Below the pieces are notes generated by a model. It worked only from the letters and a program-made list of their open reading frames with translations, was not told the DNA's origin and did not search any database. This document shows positions 51,301 to 60,589 of a stretch of 64,000 nt of DNA, piece after piece. The stretch spans positions 1,707,501 to 1,771,500 of the forward strand of contig OY723239.1 in the NCBI GenBank assembly GCA_963210315.1. Direction: 5' to 3'. The stretch comes from Rhynchopus euleeides (lineage: Eukaryota > Euglenozoa > Diplonemea > Diplonemida > Diplonemidae). The translations under genes and the position numbers were made by a program. Positions within the stretch are counted from its first letter, which is position 1. Every line of letters begins with the position of its first letter.

Positions 51301-54097
51301 CAGGCTGGGCATCTCCCTCTTCGAGCCAGACGCCAAGTGCGGCAGGTGTGGGCAAGAGATGGACACGCACGGCACCCACGCGCTGAACTGTAGGGTGGGG
51401 GGTGGGCCCACTCTGCGTCACGATGTCGTGCGGGACAGCCTGTACAGGCTCGCGGTGGAAGCGGGTACGAGCCCCGAGATGGAGACGCTCCACATCCTTC
51501 CGGACTCCCAGGAGCGCCCCGGGGACATTGTCACTCGCCGGGTGTGGCCGCGGGTCATCGACGTGACGATCCGCAATCCCCTCGCGGCTTCCGTGGTCCA
51601 AGCTGCTGCGAGGTTTACTGGAGCGGCGGCGGCAGCGGGGGAGGCAGAGAAGAACAGGAGGTATCGTGATCCCTGCAGGAGATCTGGCCAGATTTTCGCG
51701 GCCTTTGCGATGGAGGCTTTCGGGGGTCTGGGGCCGTCGGCGCACCAGGTTTTCGGCAAGCTGGGCCGCCTAGCAGCAGAACGGACGGGGCGAAGCAGGG
51801 TTCTGGTCACCCAGAGCCACGCCACCAGAGTGAGTAGCGCGTACAGCCACATCCTGGGTCGAACACTCCTTGAATGCGGCCCCATATCACCAGCAGCAGT
51901 GAGCCGGACGGCGTTGGCTACAGAGGCCGCGGCCCCCCTGAACCCGGACCACTTCATGCGGTTCTCGGTTGACTCGCGTGGGGAGGGGGAGGTGTTCATT
52001 GACCCTGATGAGGAGCGCCCTGTGCCCCAGGCGGACCCGGTCCCTCGGGCAGAGGCAGCACCGACATCTCCGTCCCCCTCTGTCGTCATCGAAAAGTGGA
52101 GAGACAAGCGAGGAGGGGCGCGAGTGGCTATTGAGGACCTGGCAGAGGGGCTTGGTAATGCTCTTACGATGCCAGAACAGGTCGCCGCCCTGGGTGGGTC
52201 AGTGGCGGAGGGGGCCCCAGCAACGTGGGTGGTGGCGGTGACGGCCGCGGCGTGTGACCTGGGGTTTGACATCGACGCTGACAAGCTTCTGCGCCTGGCG
52301 GTGGTGTGCGTCCGTCGAGCGCCCACACTCCGTCTGCTCCTCTCAGACCCCGACGAGTGGGCGGGGCGTATGCTGGCTTCCGGGGGTGGCGAAGACGTGG
52401 ACCAGGTGGCCCTCCGTGGGGTGGCGGTGGCCCTCGACGTCCACGCTGTGGTTTTTAGAGACAACCTCCCCCCTCTTCTCGTGGCCCCAGGTGAACCATG
52501 CCAAGCGCTTTTTGTGGGCGGCGTGGACGGGGGGTTCAAGCCGGTCACGGTGCCGGACCAGGTGGTGGAACAGGTCACATACACGAAGTGTGTGGAGGTC
52601 GAGGTGCCGCAGGGCCCGGTTATCCCGGGGCGCGTGGATGTGTCGGGGTCACCGGGTTGCTGTCAGTTCTGTGCGTCGCTCTTCACCACGGCCGTGCACC
52701 ATGGGGAGTGTGGTCACTGCTCGAGGATGGTGTGCCCGACCTGCTGTGAGCTGGGCGAAGACGACACCAGGTGCGTCTGCACGCCACTACCTCTGCCACG
52801 CGAGGACCAAGGGGTGGCCCCTCATCCGCCGGGGCAAGCGGAGCCCCCTCCCCCGCCCCCGGCGAGCACCGCACTGACAAAGGCTTTGCTGGAGGGCCGG
52901 GCCCCAGGGGGAGGGGACGGTCTGTCCAGGCTGCAACGGTCTTTGGGGATGCAGGAGTGCACGGGGTTCCGTTTCACACCAGGCGACTGCTTCTTCGATG
53001 CGGCGGCTTTCATTATGGGAGGCTCGGCGGCGGGCATGCGGAGGCTAGCCGTCCAGGCGGTGCTACGTGACCCAGGCCTTTGTGCTCGGGCCGAGCCGAA
53101 CAGCGAGTCCTGGGCTGCGGCCATGCGAGTCGAGGGTAGCCGGGACGAGGCTTCTTGGGCGGACCAGGTAGCAGTACATGGACTTGCGCTGGGGTCGGGG
53201 TGGGCTGTGGTGGTCCTATCTGATCAAGCGCCCCCCACGGTCCACCGCCCCCGGGTGAAGCCTTTCGTCGGAGTGCTTGGAGTCAAGCATCAGGGAAAGC
53301 ACTACACCCCCCTTTTGGTGCCCCCACCTCTGGCGGAGGCAGTGTCTGCCCTCGCCCCCTCGCCGGTGTTGGGGCGGACTGGCTGTCCAGGGGGGGAGCA
53401 GGGCCTCCCCATGTGCCAGGTGCCGTCCCAGCCGTCGCGCCGCCGCTTTTACTGTGCCCGCTGTGCAGAGGCGGTGGATACCGCAGTCGAACACTGGCGT
53501 TGTTTCGGTTGCGATTGCAGGGCGTGTGGGGAATGCGTGGAGCAGGGGGAGACCTGTATGGATCTGGGGCCTCGGGACGCGGAGGAGCCGCCTGCGAGGG
53601 TCCCGCAGCCGCAGGACCAGGGTGATCCCCCTCGACGAGAAGGTGATCCCCCTCCTGCACCCACCGGCGCCCCGGCCACCGGCCGCTCCGACCCGACCGC
53701 CACCGAGGAAGGCTCCAACCCTGCGCAAGCACCAGCCACCTCGATGTCGTCGCAGCCGAAGCGGAAGCGGGAGTCGGCATCGCCGCAGCGTGGTCAGGAG
53801 ATGGATGAGGACGACGGGGCCACGACGGTGGGGGAGTGGGAGGAGCAGTTCTGCCCCGACGTGCACCGACCGCAGGAGGAGCAGGAGGCGGCGCTCCGGG
53901 CCATTCAGGCTTGGTGGGCCGAGTTGGGGGATGACAAGGCCTCACAGGCGGAGGCGTACAACGTGGTCTGTTGTCGTCTGAGGGCGCGGGCAGGCAAGCG
54001 GGCGCGGGCGAGCCGGCCAGGGGCGCGGGGGTCTTCGCAGCGGAGTTCCCAGGGGTCCCAGAGCCAGGGGAGTAGGGCCGCCAGGGGAGCGAGATAG
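48302..54097 (+). CDS. LINE polyprotein: OTU, reverse transcriptase, endonuclease, duplicated OTU/zinc modules
   Basis: 1931 residues from MDGRDWADVD, the first ATG followed by domain-like sequence. Order: an OTU-like protease (GDCGYWAL, C29; GDHYEQ, H134); a C2H2-like finger plus CxxC pairs at about 190-260; a reverse transcriptase with VLKIDFKNAFNS (about 601), QQGDPLGPLLFSLA and YLDD at 690-693; a CCHC knuckle CGRCGQEMDTHGTHALNC near 1013; and a restriction-like endonuclease (RPGDIV about 1070, VIDVTI about 1085). This is the layout of R2/NeSL-type LINEs, which nick DNA and prime reverse transcription on the target. Unusual is the tail: an OTU-like segment (about 1290-1410), a cysteine-rich finger (about 1453-1495), a second OTU with GDCFFDA (C1563) and GKHYTPLL (H1667), another finger of the same spacing (about 1716-1760), and a polar end. 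The frame is fully open, so the element may be active or recently so. Confidence 0.85.
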   Translation: MDGRDWADVDSTLRLLHASRIPNSATGDCGYWALGFEAEVIGARRADLAKSAKSRPELVAFFGGAKEAFLAYANAIGEDGWMDHLTLQLAARLWDLHIVVIQPGAHRVVAIRPRSVKDRDLLKRTRVIALAGDHYEQVDIPRGQLLDLIRMAHPAFLTTESVGEQVITTPEGMDAATVEAKLVQRATDKVYCPHDSCRTSLMQCGVPILRGSMLGHLNKHAARGETVTPSVLRAIGYRECVRCENVIALKYTACLACRHRLEPEPEAVPAGEGVQAKALPGLEAVRAEHIKVWESVPHHLVASWTRTFAGLLREVAAHNTVQAWTALLLAPSVLLRGARMGDRMEGTIRDRLRTFDRWAKGDFNLLWVEACEKKAQPPKVGGPPRPGEMERRVAKYARQNRMSAAHKSLIPEVVAENTDSTRAALESKHPTGVPPHAREPAPATCRPFTPAEVMSALKTFPNGSAGGQVGLRPDHVRQAVECKDAAGAKPLAWLTQVVNLMASGRAPQEIMPILAGAKLTALKKSDGDVRPIACGETLRRLTAKLLSTRHKDAARRILMKGKQVGVAVQRGLEAGVAVVAQWAERAKATAAGGGPRDAVVLKIDFKNAFNSVHREAFLEVVERDIPGLLPFAQWCYGSPSTLSYSGHVFQSTCGVQQGDPLGPLLFSLAIKELAEMLVGHFAGCGGSVFYLDDGVLMGPAGVVKEALDFVVKWSKEKGLEVKLDKCELIDLNRLSKTELEAQGFLLRLPDETDKPGVVYREGGDFTLLGTPIGSREFCERYMDEKLAEFAPYLEALATLEDRQVALALLRHCEGFARLVFYMRALGHRGATEYLAKSDAAVEKCLTRILCLADDTLPDDAMRQATLPVRVGGLGIRRSTEHWHAAAMASMQNGYLLCRELDKEFTWDTAAWHTLSSAYNNDVSEGDAVDSESRPTEMVKQKDLSLAIIDVHHRDLHERADASDRARYRSLSLPHAGATYAGKLTEETRVGGEEMVVVTRHRLGISLFEPDAKCGRCGQEMDTHGTHALNCRVGGGPTLRHDVVRDSLYRLAVEAGTSPEMETLHILPDSQERPGDIVTRRVWPRVIDVTIRNPLAASVVQAAARFTGAAAAAGEAEKNRRYRDPCRRSGQIFAAFAMEAFGGLGPSAHQVFGKLGRLAAERTGRSRVLVTQSHATRVSSAYSHILGRTLLECGPISPAAVSRTALATEAAAPLNPDHFMRFSVDSRGEGEVFIDPDEERPVPQADPVPRAEAAPTSPSPSVVIEKWRDKRGGARVAIEDLAEGLGNALTMPEQVAALGGSVAEGAPATWVVAVTAAACDLGFDIDADKLLRLAVVCVRRAPTLRLLLSDPDEWAGRMLASGGGEDVDQVALRGVAVALDVHAVVFRDNLPPLLVAPGEPCQALFVGGVDGGFKPVTVPDQVVEQVTYTKCVEVEVPQGPVIPGRVDVSGSPGCCQFCASLFTTAVHHGECGHCSRMVCPTCCELGEDDTRCVCTPLPLPREDQGVAPHPPGQAEPPPPPPASTALTKALLEGRAPGGGDGLSRLQRSLGMQECTGFRFTPGDCFFDAAAFIMGGSAAGMRRLAVQAVLRDPGLCARAEPNSESWAAAMRVEGSRDEASWADQVAVHGLALGSGWAVVVLSDQAPPTVHRPRVKPFVGVLGVKHQGKHYTPLLVPPPLAEAVSALAPSPVLGRTGCPGGEQGLPMCQVPSQPSRRRFYCARCAEAVDTAVEHWRCFGCDCRACGECVEQGETCMDLGPRDAEEPPARVPQPQDQGDPPRREGDPPPAPTGAPATGRSDPTATEEGSNPAQAPATSMSSQPKRKRESASPQRGQEMDEDDGATTVGEWEEQFCPDVHRPQEEQEAALRAIQAWWAELGDDKASQAEAYNVVCCRLRARAGKRARASRPGARGSSQRSSQGSQSQGSRAARGAR

Positions 54098-54538
54098 CCG
54101 TAGGTCGGCTCCCCCCCCCCCTACCCCCCTCTTTCCTTTCGCCCCCCCCCCCCCCCTCCCGTTCCCCACCCCCGTGCCCCCTTCCCCTTTCTTCCGGTGA
54201 ATGCGCCAGCGGAGTCGGTCCACGCCCTCGCTGTCAGTCGCTTTCGCCTCTCCCCCCCCTTTACCTCGCCCCCTTTTCCCCTCACCAGCGGGCTGCCCCT
54301 TGTGAATGGTAGACTTGCCTACAGCCCCTTGTTCATGCCGCCAGCACGGAGCCCCACGCAGCTCAACCCCGGCCAGTGCGCGGTTTGTTTGCCCTAGAGC
54401 TTTGTTGTTTGTGTAGTTCATGTTACAGTGCTAAGAGCCCGTAGAAGCAAAAGTAGAACCTGCTGCGCTAGCCCCACCAAGCAGCCACAGTACGACAGGA
54501 CGCGCGCAGGCACCGGGCCCCCTCTCCTAAAAAAAAAT
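54098..54538 (+). other. Probable 3' untranslated region of the LINE
   Basis: C- and T-rich for 150 bp, then mixed sequence ending in a run of A. No conserved target flank is recognised. Confidence 0.4.
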
Positions 54539-54619
54539 TCCAGCAGTGTTCTCGTGAGTTTTGGGATTTTCAGAAAGTGCGGAGGAGTTTTTCTTTGCGT
54601 TTTTTTTTGGACCTGGGGG

Positions 54620-55240
54620 GTATGGAAAAGTCGGTGAAAAAAAATGAGAAAAAATGAGAAAAAATCGGCCGAAATTTGCTGTTTTTCGCTTAAAAAAGAG
54701 TGTGGGGAGTTGGGTCCAGTTTAGCAAAGTGAGCTTATTTTTCGAAAATTGAAAAATTGGGGACACCAAAAGTCCCCAAACAAGTCTTCGACTTGGCGCG
54801 CAGAGTGATTTTTTTTTGGTGAAAAAATGCCCCAAAAATTGTCGGGTCAAAAGTTGCTGTTGAAGACGGTGCAAGATCTCTGCAGGCTGGGTGGGCGCTA
54901 CGCTGACGGACAACGACAAGCCGGAGGCTGCGACTGTGAAGAATCCAAAGAACGGTCCGGGTCCTCCTCGAGATGGCGGTGCTGGCCCCTGTTCCCACCG
55001 GTGTGACACGGGGCATTCCGGGACGCGATAGCGCTGCTGCACGGATGCCAACGAGGAGGGCCACTCCGAACCCTGAACACCCCGCCAGACCTGCTTGTTA
55101 CATCACAAACAGCAGACCCAGAGTGGAGTGCCTCGCCCCGGTAAACTCAAACCCTGCCAGATTGACGAGGCCACCACCTCCTGGCACTGCCTGCCCGTGC
55201 ACGACAGGAACGGGTGACCTGCAGGTCGTCGTGAGCAGGA
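54620..55240. repeat. Dispersed repeat, relative of 29180-30200
   Basis: The part 54699-54826 is nearly identical to 29231-29357. Weaker matches follow (TTGCTGT-AGACGG, AACAGCAGAC, GGGTGACCTGCAGGTC). No gene is seen. Confidence 0.75.
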
Positions 55241-56035
55241 CCATGGCAAACCACTCGAACCTGTGTGGGGTACGGCTGCTACCGCAACTCGTCATGTGCG
55301 GTGTGCAGCGGGTGCGGGTGCGCCACGACCGGGTGGTGCGTACTCCTCCAGGAGAAGTGGGCGAGCTCATTCCCGCAAACGCCTGAGTCGGGGATGAACT
55401 ACCTCCTTCAAAAAGCATCGGAGCACATTGGTGGTCGTGGCGTCAGGGAAACCGACCGTCCTGATGAGAATACGGTAAGTGATGAGAGGATGTCGGCGCC
55501 GTTTGCCCACGTCGTCAACTGTGGGGAGAGTCTGTCGGAGGCGAGGCGGGGAGGGCCGCGACACAACACGGGAACCGGGTCGCAATTGAAAAAGGGGGAC
55601 CGGTTCGCGTGTGGAGGGGGGGTGCGGGGGGGAGGCCCGGCAGGCCAAAGGACCGATGCGCCACAAACCCGCGACCGACGCACCAGACATGTGTGGGAAG
55701 GGGGGGTGCGGGGGGGAACAGGATCCCAGACAACAGGACAGACCAGCCAGGACCTCAGCTGCACGAGTCTTTGTCACGTGGGCTTGACATCAGGTAAAAG
55801 GCCATTGCTACCAACCTGAGAGCAGATAGTGGCCTGGTCTCGGTGACAGCACACGGAAGACTTGCTCTCAACGCGGCATGCGGGTCACAGAAGTCAGAGC
55901 GTGGAGGCAGGGTGACGCGTCATGAAAGAGGACAAAGAGGTGTGGGAGGGAGGAGGCGAGCACAAAAGGGCGTCGGCTACCGCACGCCCTTTCGGAAAAT
56001 TTTTTTTTCGGCGAATTTTTTTTTTTTCGACATGT
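55241..56035. other. No gene recognised
   Basis: Two similar GGGGGGTGCGGGGGG phrases lie at 55617 and 55700. Open frames reach about 180 residues but look compositional. Confidence 0.35.
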
Positions 56036-56224
56036 CGAAAATCCGGCCACCCTGGGGCAGCAGCCTGGACTGGTGGCCACCCCAACCAAAAAAAATCGAA
56101 AAAAAATCCGAAAAAAATCCGAAAAATATCGGTGTGGCACCCCAGAGGGCCCGATTTTCGGTTTAGTCGGCCGAAAAAAAGTTTTTTTTTCGGCCAAAAT
56201 TTTTTTTTTCGACATGTCGAAAAT
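56036..56224. repeat. 184-bp repeat, unit 1
   Basis: GAAAATCCGGCCACCCTGGGG ... ending in a T run and the palindrome TCGACATGTCGA. Units 2 and 3 follow at 57144-57512 after the hAT-type insertion. Confidence 0.9.
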
Positions 56225-57143
56225 CAGGGTATAAGATAGACTTTTTTTCTGGCGCCGTTTTCCGGTTTTTCTGGTTTTGAAATTTTTCGCGCGCGCCTTC
56301 GGCGCGCGCGACCCGCGCAAGCCCTCTCAGAATCACACCCAACACGGCTGGACCAGGCTCTGCCGAACAGCAGTGGCGTGTTGCTCCACGCAGCTCCCCG
56401 AAGGGACGGAACTGAGCTTTCAATGCGTCCACGTACTGACGGAGCGCGGCTTCGCATCACCTCCCGCATCAGGACAAACCCCCCTGAGGGTGCTGCTCTG
56501 CTGGTACGCCTCACGAAGGGCAACTACCTTCATGGTCGAGCTTGTTGCATGACCACCCCCTTGAGGCAGTCAGTCAGACGATGCGCACAACGTGCGCTCA
56601 TGCGAACACCAGCGGGTGTCTCCAACACTGCACAAATCGCGGTCCCGCCAGAACCCGAATCCGTCGATCCTCTCCAAAGCGGACATGCACTCCCGAAAAC
56701 ATCGGAGTTTGCATGTGCCATCCCCAGCAAGGCAAACGTGCTCGAGACAAGGTCGTAGCTTGCGTGGATGACAGGGTGGTCCTTGGCAGTGTGCACCGCA
56801 ACGAGATTGAGTGCATGCGCTCGGCAAGCCGCCCAGAAGGAGTACGGTGCGGTCGGAATGATCAAGCTAGAAGACCTGCATGACGAGGACATCACCACCC
56901 ACCGGGTCCCGCTGGGCTCCTTTTCTCCGCTTCTCTGCTTTCTTTTGACTGTTTGAGCTCCGTGCGGATCACGATGGGGTCACTTTCCATATTTTTTTGG
57001 CTAATGGTCCCACTGGTTGACTGTCACAAAGGTTCCCCAAAAACCGGCGAAAATCCGATCGGCCCTTTTTTTTTTTCCAGAAAACCGGAAACCGGGAAAC
57101 CCTGGTTTTGAAAACCGGAAAACCAGACCTATCTTATCCCCTG
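56225..57143 (-). mobile_element. hAT transposon relic, 919 bp
   Basis: The ends are CAGGGTATAAGATAG and (reverse complement) CAGGGGATAAGATAG, 14 of 15 identical. The flanks are TCGAAAAT (56217-56224) and CGAAAAT (57144-57150), an 8-bp duplication missing one base on the right. It splits an array of 184-bp repeats. The minus strand encodes a transposase fragment. A GC hairpin (GCGCGCC-TTC-GGCGCGC) lies near 56289. Confidence 0.85.
56530..56898 (-). pseudogene. hAT transposase fragment (DUF4371/zf-MYM-like)
   Basis: 122 residues. The segment CRAHALNLVAVHTAKDHPVIHASYD resembles the conserved C-x-x-H-x-L-N-L block of hAT transposases of the TTF/DUF4371 kind, where the third catalytic region and the dimerisation domain lie nearby. 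A later ETPAGVRMSARC phrase may correspond to the TRWSSR block. The fragment is far shorter than a full hAT transposase (600 residues or more), so the element is a deletion relic. The element's CAGGG ends and 8-bp duplication fit this call. Confidence 0.6.
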
Positions 57144-57512
57144 CGAAAATCCGGCCACCCTGGGGCAGCAGCCTGGACTGGTGGCCACCCCAACCAAAAA
57201 AAATCGAAAAAAAATCCGAAAAAAATCCGAAAAATATCGGTGTGGCACCCCAGAGGGCCCGATTTTCGGTTTAGTCGGCCGGAAAAAAAAATTTTTTTTT
57301 CGGCGAAATTTTTTTTTTCGACATGTCGAAAATCCGGCCACCCTGGGGCAGCAGCCTGGACTGGTGGCCACCCCAACCAAAAAAAATCGAAAAAAAATCC
57401 GAAAAAAATCCGAAAAATATCGGTGTGGCACCCCAGAGGGCCCGATTTTCGGTTTAGTCGGCCGAAAAAAAAATTTTTTTTCGGCCAAATTTTTTTTTTC
57501 GACATGTCGAAA
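57144..57512. repeat. 184-bp repeat, units 2 and 3
   Basis: Two tandem units with the same GGCAGCAGCCTGGACTGG, AAAAATATCGGTGTGGC and GGGCCCGATTTTCGG words. They continue unit 1, which is separated by the hAT relic. Confidence 0.92.
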
Positions 57513-57529
57513 AATCGGTAATTCAGTAC

Positions 57530-57722
57530 CCCGGGGGGGTATGGAATCTGGGAACCTCGACCTGGCGACTACGGGTGACTACGCGCGACTACGACACAAT
57601 GCGATTTTTTGCGAAAAAATCGATTTTTTTCGAAAATCTTACTCTCTTTTCCCCAGCCGAAAAACCGCGCGTAAATCGCCTAAAAGTGACTAAGAATGAC
57701 TAAATTTCCATACCCCCCTGGA
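57530..57722. repeat. Short inverted repeat (GGGGGGTATGGAA)
   Basis: GGGGGGTATGGAA near 57532 and TTCCATACCCCCC near 57707. The inside has GCGACTACG repeats and the CACAATGCGATTTTTT word also seen in the OTU-transposon ends. Possibly a small foldback element. Confidence 0.5.
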
Positions 57723-57749
57723 AAATTTTTTCTACCCTGAAATTTTTTC

Positions 57750-57957
57750 TCGCGCGCCTTCGGCGCGCGAGACCTCGATCCTGAGCAGTCAGGTGCGAAC
57801 GACAGTCACATACATGCGATGCGACACGCATGCAATGCGACGCAACAGCTTCCGTCTGAGGAGCAGAAGGAGGATGCCGAAGCGTTCCGTTCCTAGATGA
57901 CACCTCTTTCCCGAGGTGTCGTGGTCGCATACAAGGACTTAGCTATGAGATGCATGT
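57750..57957. other. Non-coding with GC hairpin
   Basis: CTCGCGCGCC-TTC-GGCGCGCGAG hairpin at about 57749-57771, then GCATGCAATGCGACGC-like repeats. No gene. Confidence 0.5.
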
Positions 57958-58022
57958 CACAGGGGGGTCTGGGGGGCAGAGCCCCCAGCCGCCGGAGGCC
58001 ACGGTAGTGAACATGTGTTCGC
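57958..58022 (+). repeat. Dispersed CCGCCGGAGGCCACGGTAG repeat
   Basis: CAGGGGGGTCTGGGGGGCAGAG then CCCCCAGCCGCCGGAGG and CCACGGTAGTGAACATG. Other copies are at about 21952-22010 and 22112-22170, and inverted at 29812-29855. The G/C core (GGGGGGCGGAGCCCCCC in the others) is self-complementary. Confidence 0.85.
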
Positions 58023-58275
58023 CTGGTCCCCGAGTACGCTCCATAGTCGAAGCGAAGTGGAGAGTCGCATGCGGTTGGTGTTGCTCTTTCGTCCTAAGAA
58101 CAATGTACGGTGCGGTAAACGGTTTCATGACTGCTGTGAAGGGCTCCTCCGCAGCCAGGTTCCAAATATTTTTTTCCCCGGAGGAGCCCCTCCACTCCTC
58201 CACTCCTCCGGCGTCAGATTTTGTATTTTTTTTGAGGAGCTCCTCCGACTCCTCCGGTCGCGATAACACTGGATT

Positions 58276-58614
58276 CTAGGTGCGCGGGTGCCCCACCCCC
58301 CACACCCGGATATCGGAAAAAAAGACAACAGCCGAATTTTGTTTTCGCTTTATTACTCGTGGCAGTCCGTCGGGGTCATACCCCATCGTCCGCCCACTAC
58401 CAGGTGGCACCCCTCTGTTGAGTCCGTCCGATGGCAACAAAAGCTCCTCTGGACACACGGAAAGCTGTGAGTGGGCACAACTGACCTTACAACCCCAAAC
58501 AGAGTGGGTTACCCCTAAATCAACTACAGGGGTTTCGTCCGCAGGCACAAACTGTCTGCGGTCCATAGTCACCCTTTTCCTTTTTCTCCTTCGCGTTATT
58601 GGACTCCTTTTCAT
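58276..58614 (-). other. Open frame of unknown meaning
   Basis: 112 residues with a basic start (RRRKRKR) and a varied, protein-like composition (VTMDRRQFVPADETPVVDLG...). I recognise no family. It could be an exon or transposon fragment, or chance. Confidence 0.2.
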
Positions 58615-58649
58615 TACACACCCTTGTTTTTTTTGTTACCAGTTACGAG

Positions 58650-59790
58650 CGACGAAGCGTAGCGAGAACTCGCGAAGTAACTAAGGAAATCGTACGACTG
58701 AAGCTTTATAGGGATCACACCTTCATGCCACTTCACAGGGGCTTACACAGCCTTTGACACAGGAGTGTGCGCTCAACGAAGGCAGCCCGGATCTGCCTTT
58801 TTACAGTTGCTGGGCAGGGTGCTTCTCTACTGTAGCGAAAGGAGTACGATTTCCCCCCCTCCCTCCCCCGCACAACGAGTGAAGGGAGATGAAGAGTGTG
58901 CTTCCCTCTGTGGTAGGGTAATTTTTCTTTTGTAGCCTCATGCAATGAAGGAGGAAATGGAACACGGAGAAAGCAGGTCATTCGAGTTTACGGCACGCGT
59001 AGTGCCGTAATTGCAGAGCCACATCTCACCTCATCACAGGTCGAGGTGTGTGCGTTTCACCACAACCTCTCCCCTCCCCATTCCCCCGTGTTGAGTGACA
59101 TGTGTCGATAGTGTTCCATTTCTTTTCACCCCTTCCCCTGGGAATGAAGACCACAGAACAACTTCCTGAAAACGGACAATGCCTGCCAAGTGAGGTATGG
59201 CAAGAGCTTGTAGAGGGGGGGGGGGGGTCTTCACTTTCAAGGGGTAGTTTTCCGGATATCATCGCGTTTTTTTCAACGCACACGACTTTCGCGCAGAAAG
59301 TGTCATTCTTTTTGGGTTACGATGCTGAGGCGCTTTCTTGCTGACATATGTCCCACGTCTGCCGGAGGTACACTTCGATGGAGGGCCGCCTGCCACACAT
59401 CACACTCCGCGCTGCCCTGCCCTGACCCAAGCTTCCATCCGCAGTTTGTAATACAGGCATGTTGCCCAGTGGCATTCACACAGCCTGTTCCTTGGCTGCC
59501 CGTGATTGGTTGGGTGCGCTTATCGGGATTGTCGTTGCCCCCCCCCCCCTCTTTCTCTCTGTCTATCGAGTGAAGGGTGATCATTCTTGTGCTTCCTTCT
59601 ACTTCGATTTCACTACCCCCCCCCTCTCTCTCTGTCTCTGTCTCGAGCATAGCACCGGATCTCAGACACAACCTGCATAACGAGTGAAGGGTGATCATCC
59701 CTGTTCTTTGGAGTCTTCCTTCTGCTTCTATTTCAATGCCCCCCCACCCCCACCACCCCCCCCCCCCTCTTTCTCTCTCTTGGACGCAAT
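58650..59790 (+). repeat. Cluster of dispersed repeats shared with 45.5-46.1 kb and 37.6 kb
   Basis: The block 58665-58742 matches 45995-46065. CGAGTGAAGGG motifs occur at 58874, 59567 and 59682, the last two followed by the CTTCTGCTTCTATTTCA-C run sequence. Several C or G runs. No gene. Confidence 0.7.
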
Positions 59791-60293
59791 ATCGTAGCGT
59801 TGCGAAGAGAACTTGTTTTGTGCGTCACATATATCACACACTGCGTATGCAGGAGGTGCCGGGGAGCTACACGCGGAGACTGCCCCGCCCTAGCTTCCCA
59901 CCCAAGCATCATCTGTATTGACCTCACGCAACAAACACATTACAAAACAAGTTCTCTCTCTCTCTCTCCTAACCACGCTCTCCTGCCCTGATTCATGCAC
60001 ACATCCCCCCCCCCCTCTTTCTCTCTCTCTCCCTCTATCTTCTATTACAACACCCCCCCCCCCCTCTCCCCCCCATCTCTTTCTCGAATAAACTTGTCCA
60101 AGCAGCTTTGCTGCGTCTTGGTTGCCCCCGCTGTTACTTACTGAGCACTCAAAACTCCACCTCAAGACCCTGCATCCGAGGCAGGTCAGGTTGAAGGTCC
60201 ACCACCCGGAAAGGGAGGCAGACCTTACCCTAAGGGAGCTACGCCGAATGGTGTCGAACTACGCACTTCAGGCCTCCCCTCGGCAGAGTGTGC
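59791..60293. other. Non-coding, CT- and C-rich
   Basis: CTCTCTCT tracts and C runs at 59955-60080. The phrase GGTCCACCACCCGGAAAGG at 60197 recurs at 60489. Confidence 0.4.
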
Positions 60294-60467
60294 AGACGAA
60301 GAGAATCTTCGTCGATCTTCGTCCGACGAACTTTTTTAAAAATCTTCGTCAATCTTCGTCGACGAAGATGTTTTTGCAGGCATTTTTAGGTGAGACGAAC
60401 GGCGAAGATTGACGAAGATTCTTGAAAAAGTTCGTCGGGCGAAGATCGACGAAGATTTTCTTCGTCT
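60294..60467. mobile_element. Foldback element of GACGAAGAT words, 174 bp
   Basis: The ends AGACGAAGA..AATCTTCGTCGATC and their complement pair over about 68 bp with few mismatches, so nearly the whole element is one hairpin. The arms are themselves made of CTTCGTCGATCTTCGTC repeats. No clear target duplication. Confidence 0.75.
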
Positions 60468-60589
60468 CGCACAGCATGCCTAAGGGAGGTCCACCACCCG
60501 GAAAGGCCCCGAATCCACCGTCACGCAGGGATCTGAGGGGTTGGGCTGAGACGGAGAGAGAGGAGGGGGGGGGGGGTAGTTTTTGCTCT

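Larger units (their letters stand above)
47161..54538 (+). mobile_element. R2/NeSL-type LINE with restriction-like endonuclease
   Basis: A single-ORF non-LTR retrotransposon. The single open frame, the RT followed by CCHC and a PD-(D/E)xK-like endonuclease, and the absence of an apurinic endonuclease support the group. The 3' untranslated part runs past 54100 through C-rich sequence; an A run at 54530-54538 is a possible 3' terminus. Both borders are approximate. Related families often target a fixed site (rRNA, U2 snRNA or spliced-leader genes), but I see no such target here. Confidence 0.7.

Noticed and set aside
48302-54097. Assignment of the LINE to a site-specific R2 element in rRNA genes
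   Set aside because: No rRNA sequence lies on either side, and the borders are not certain.
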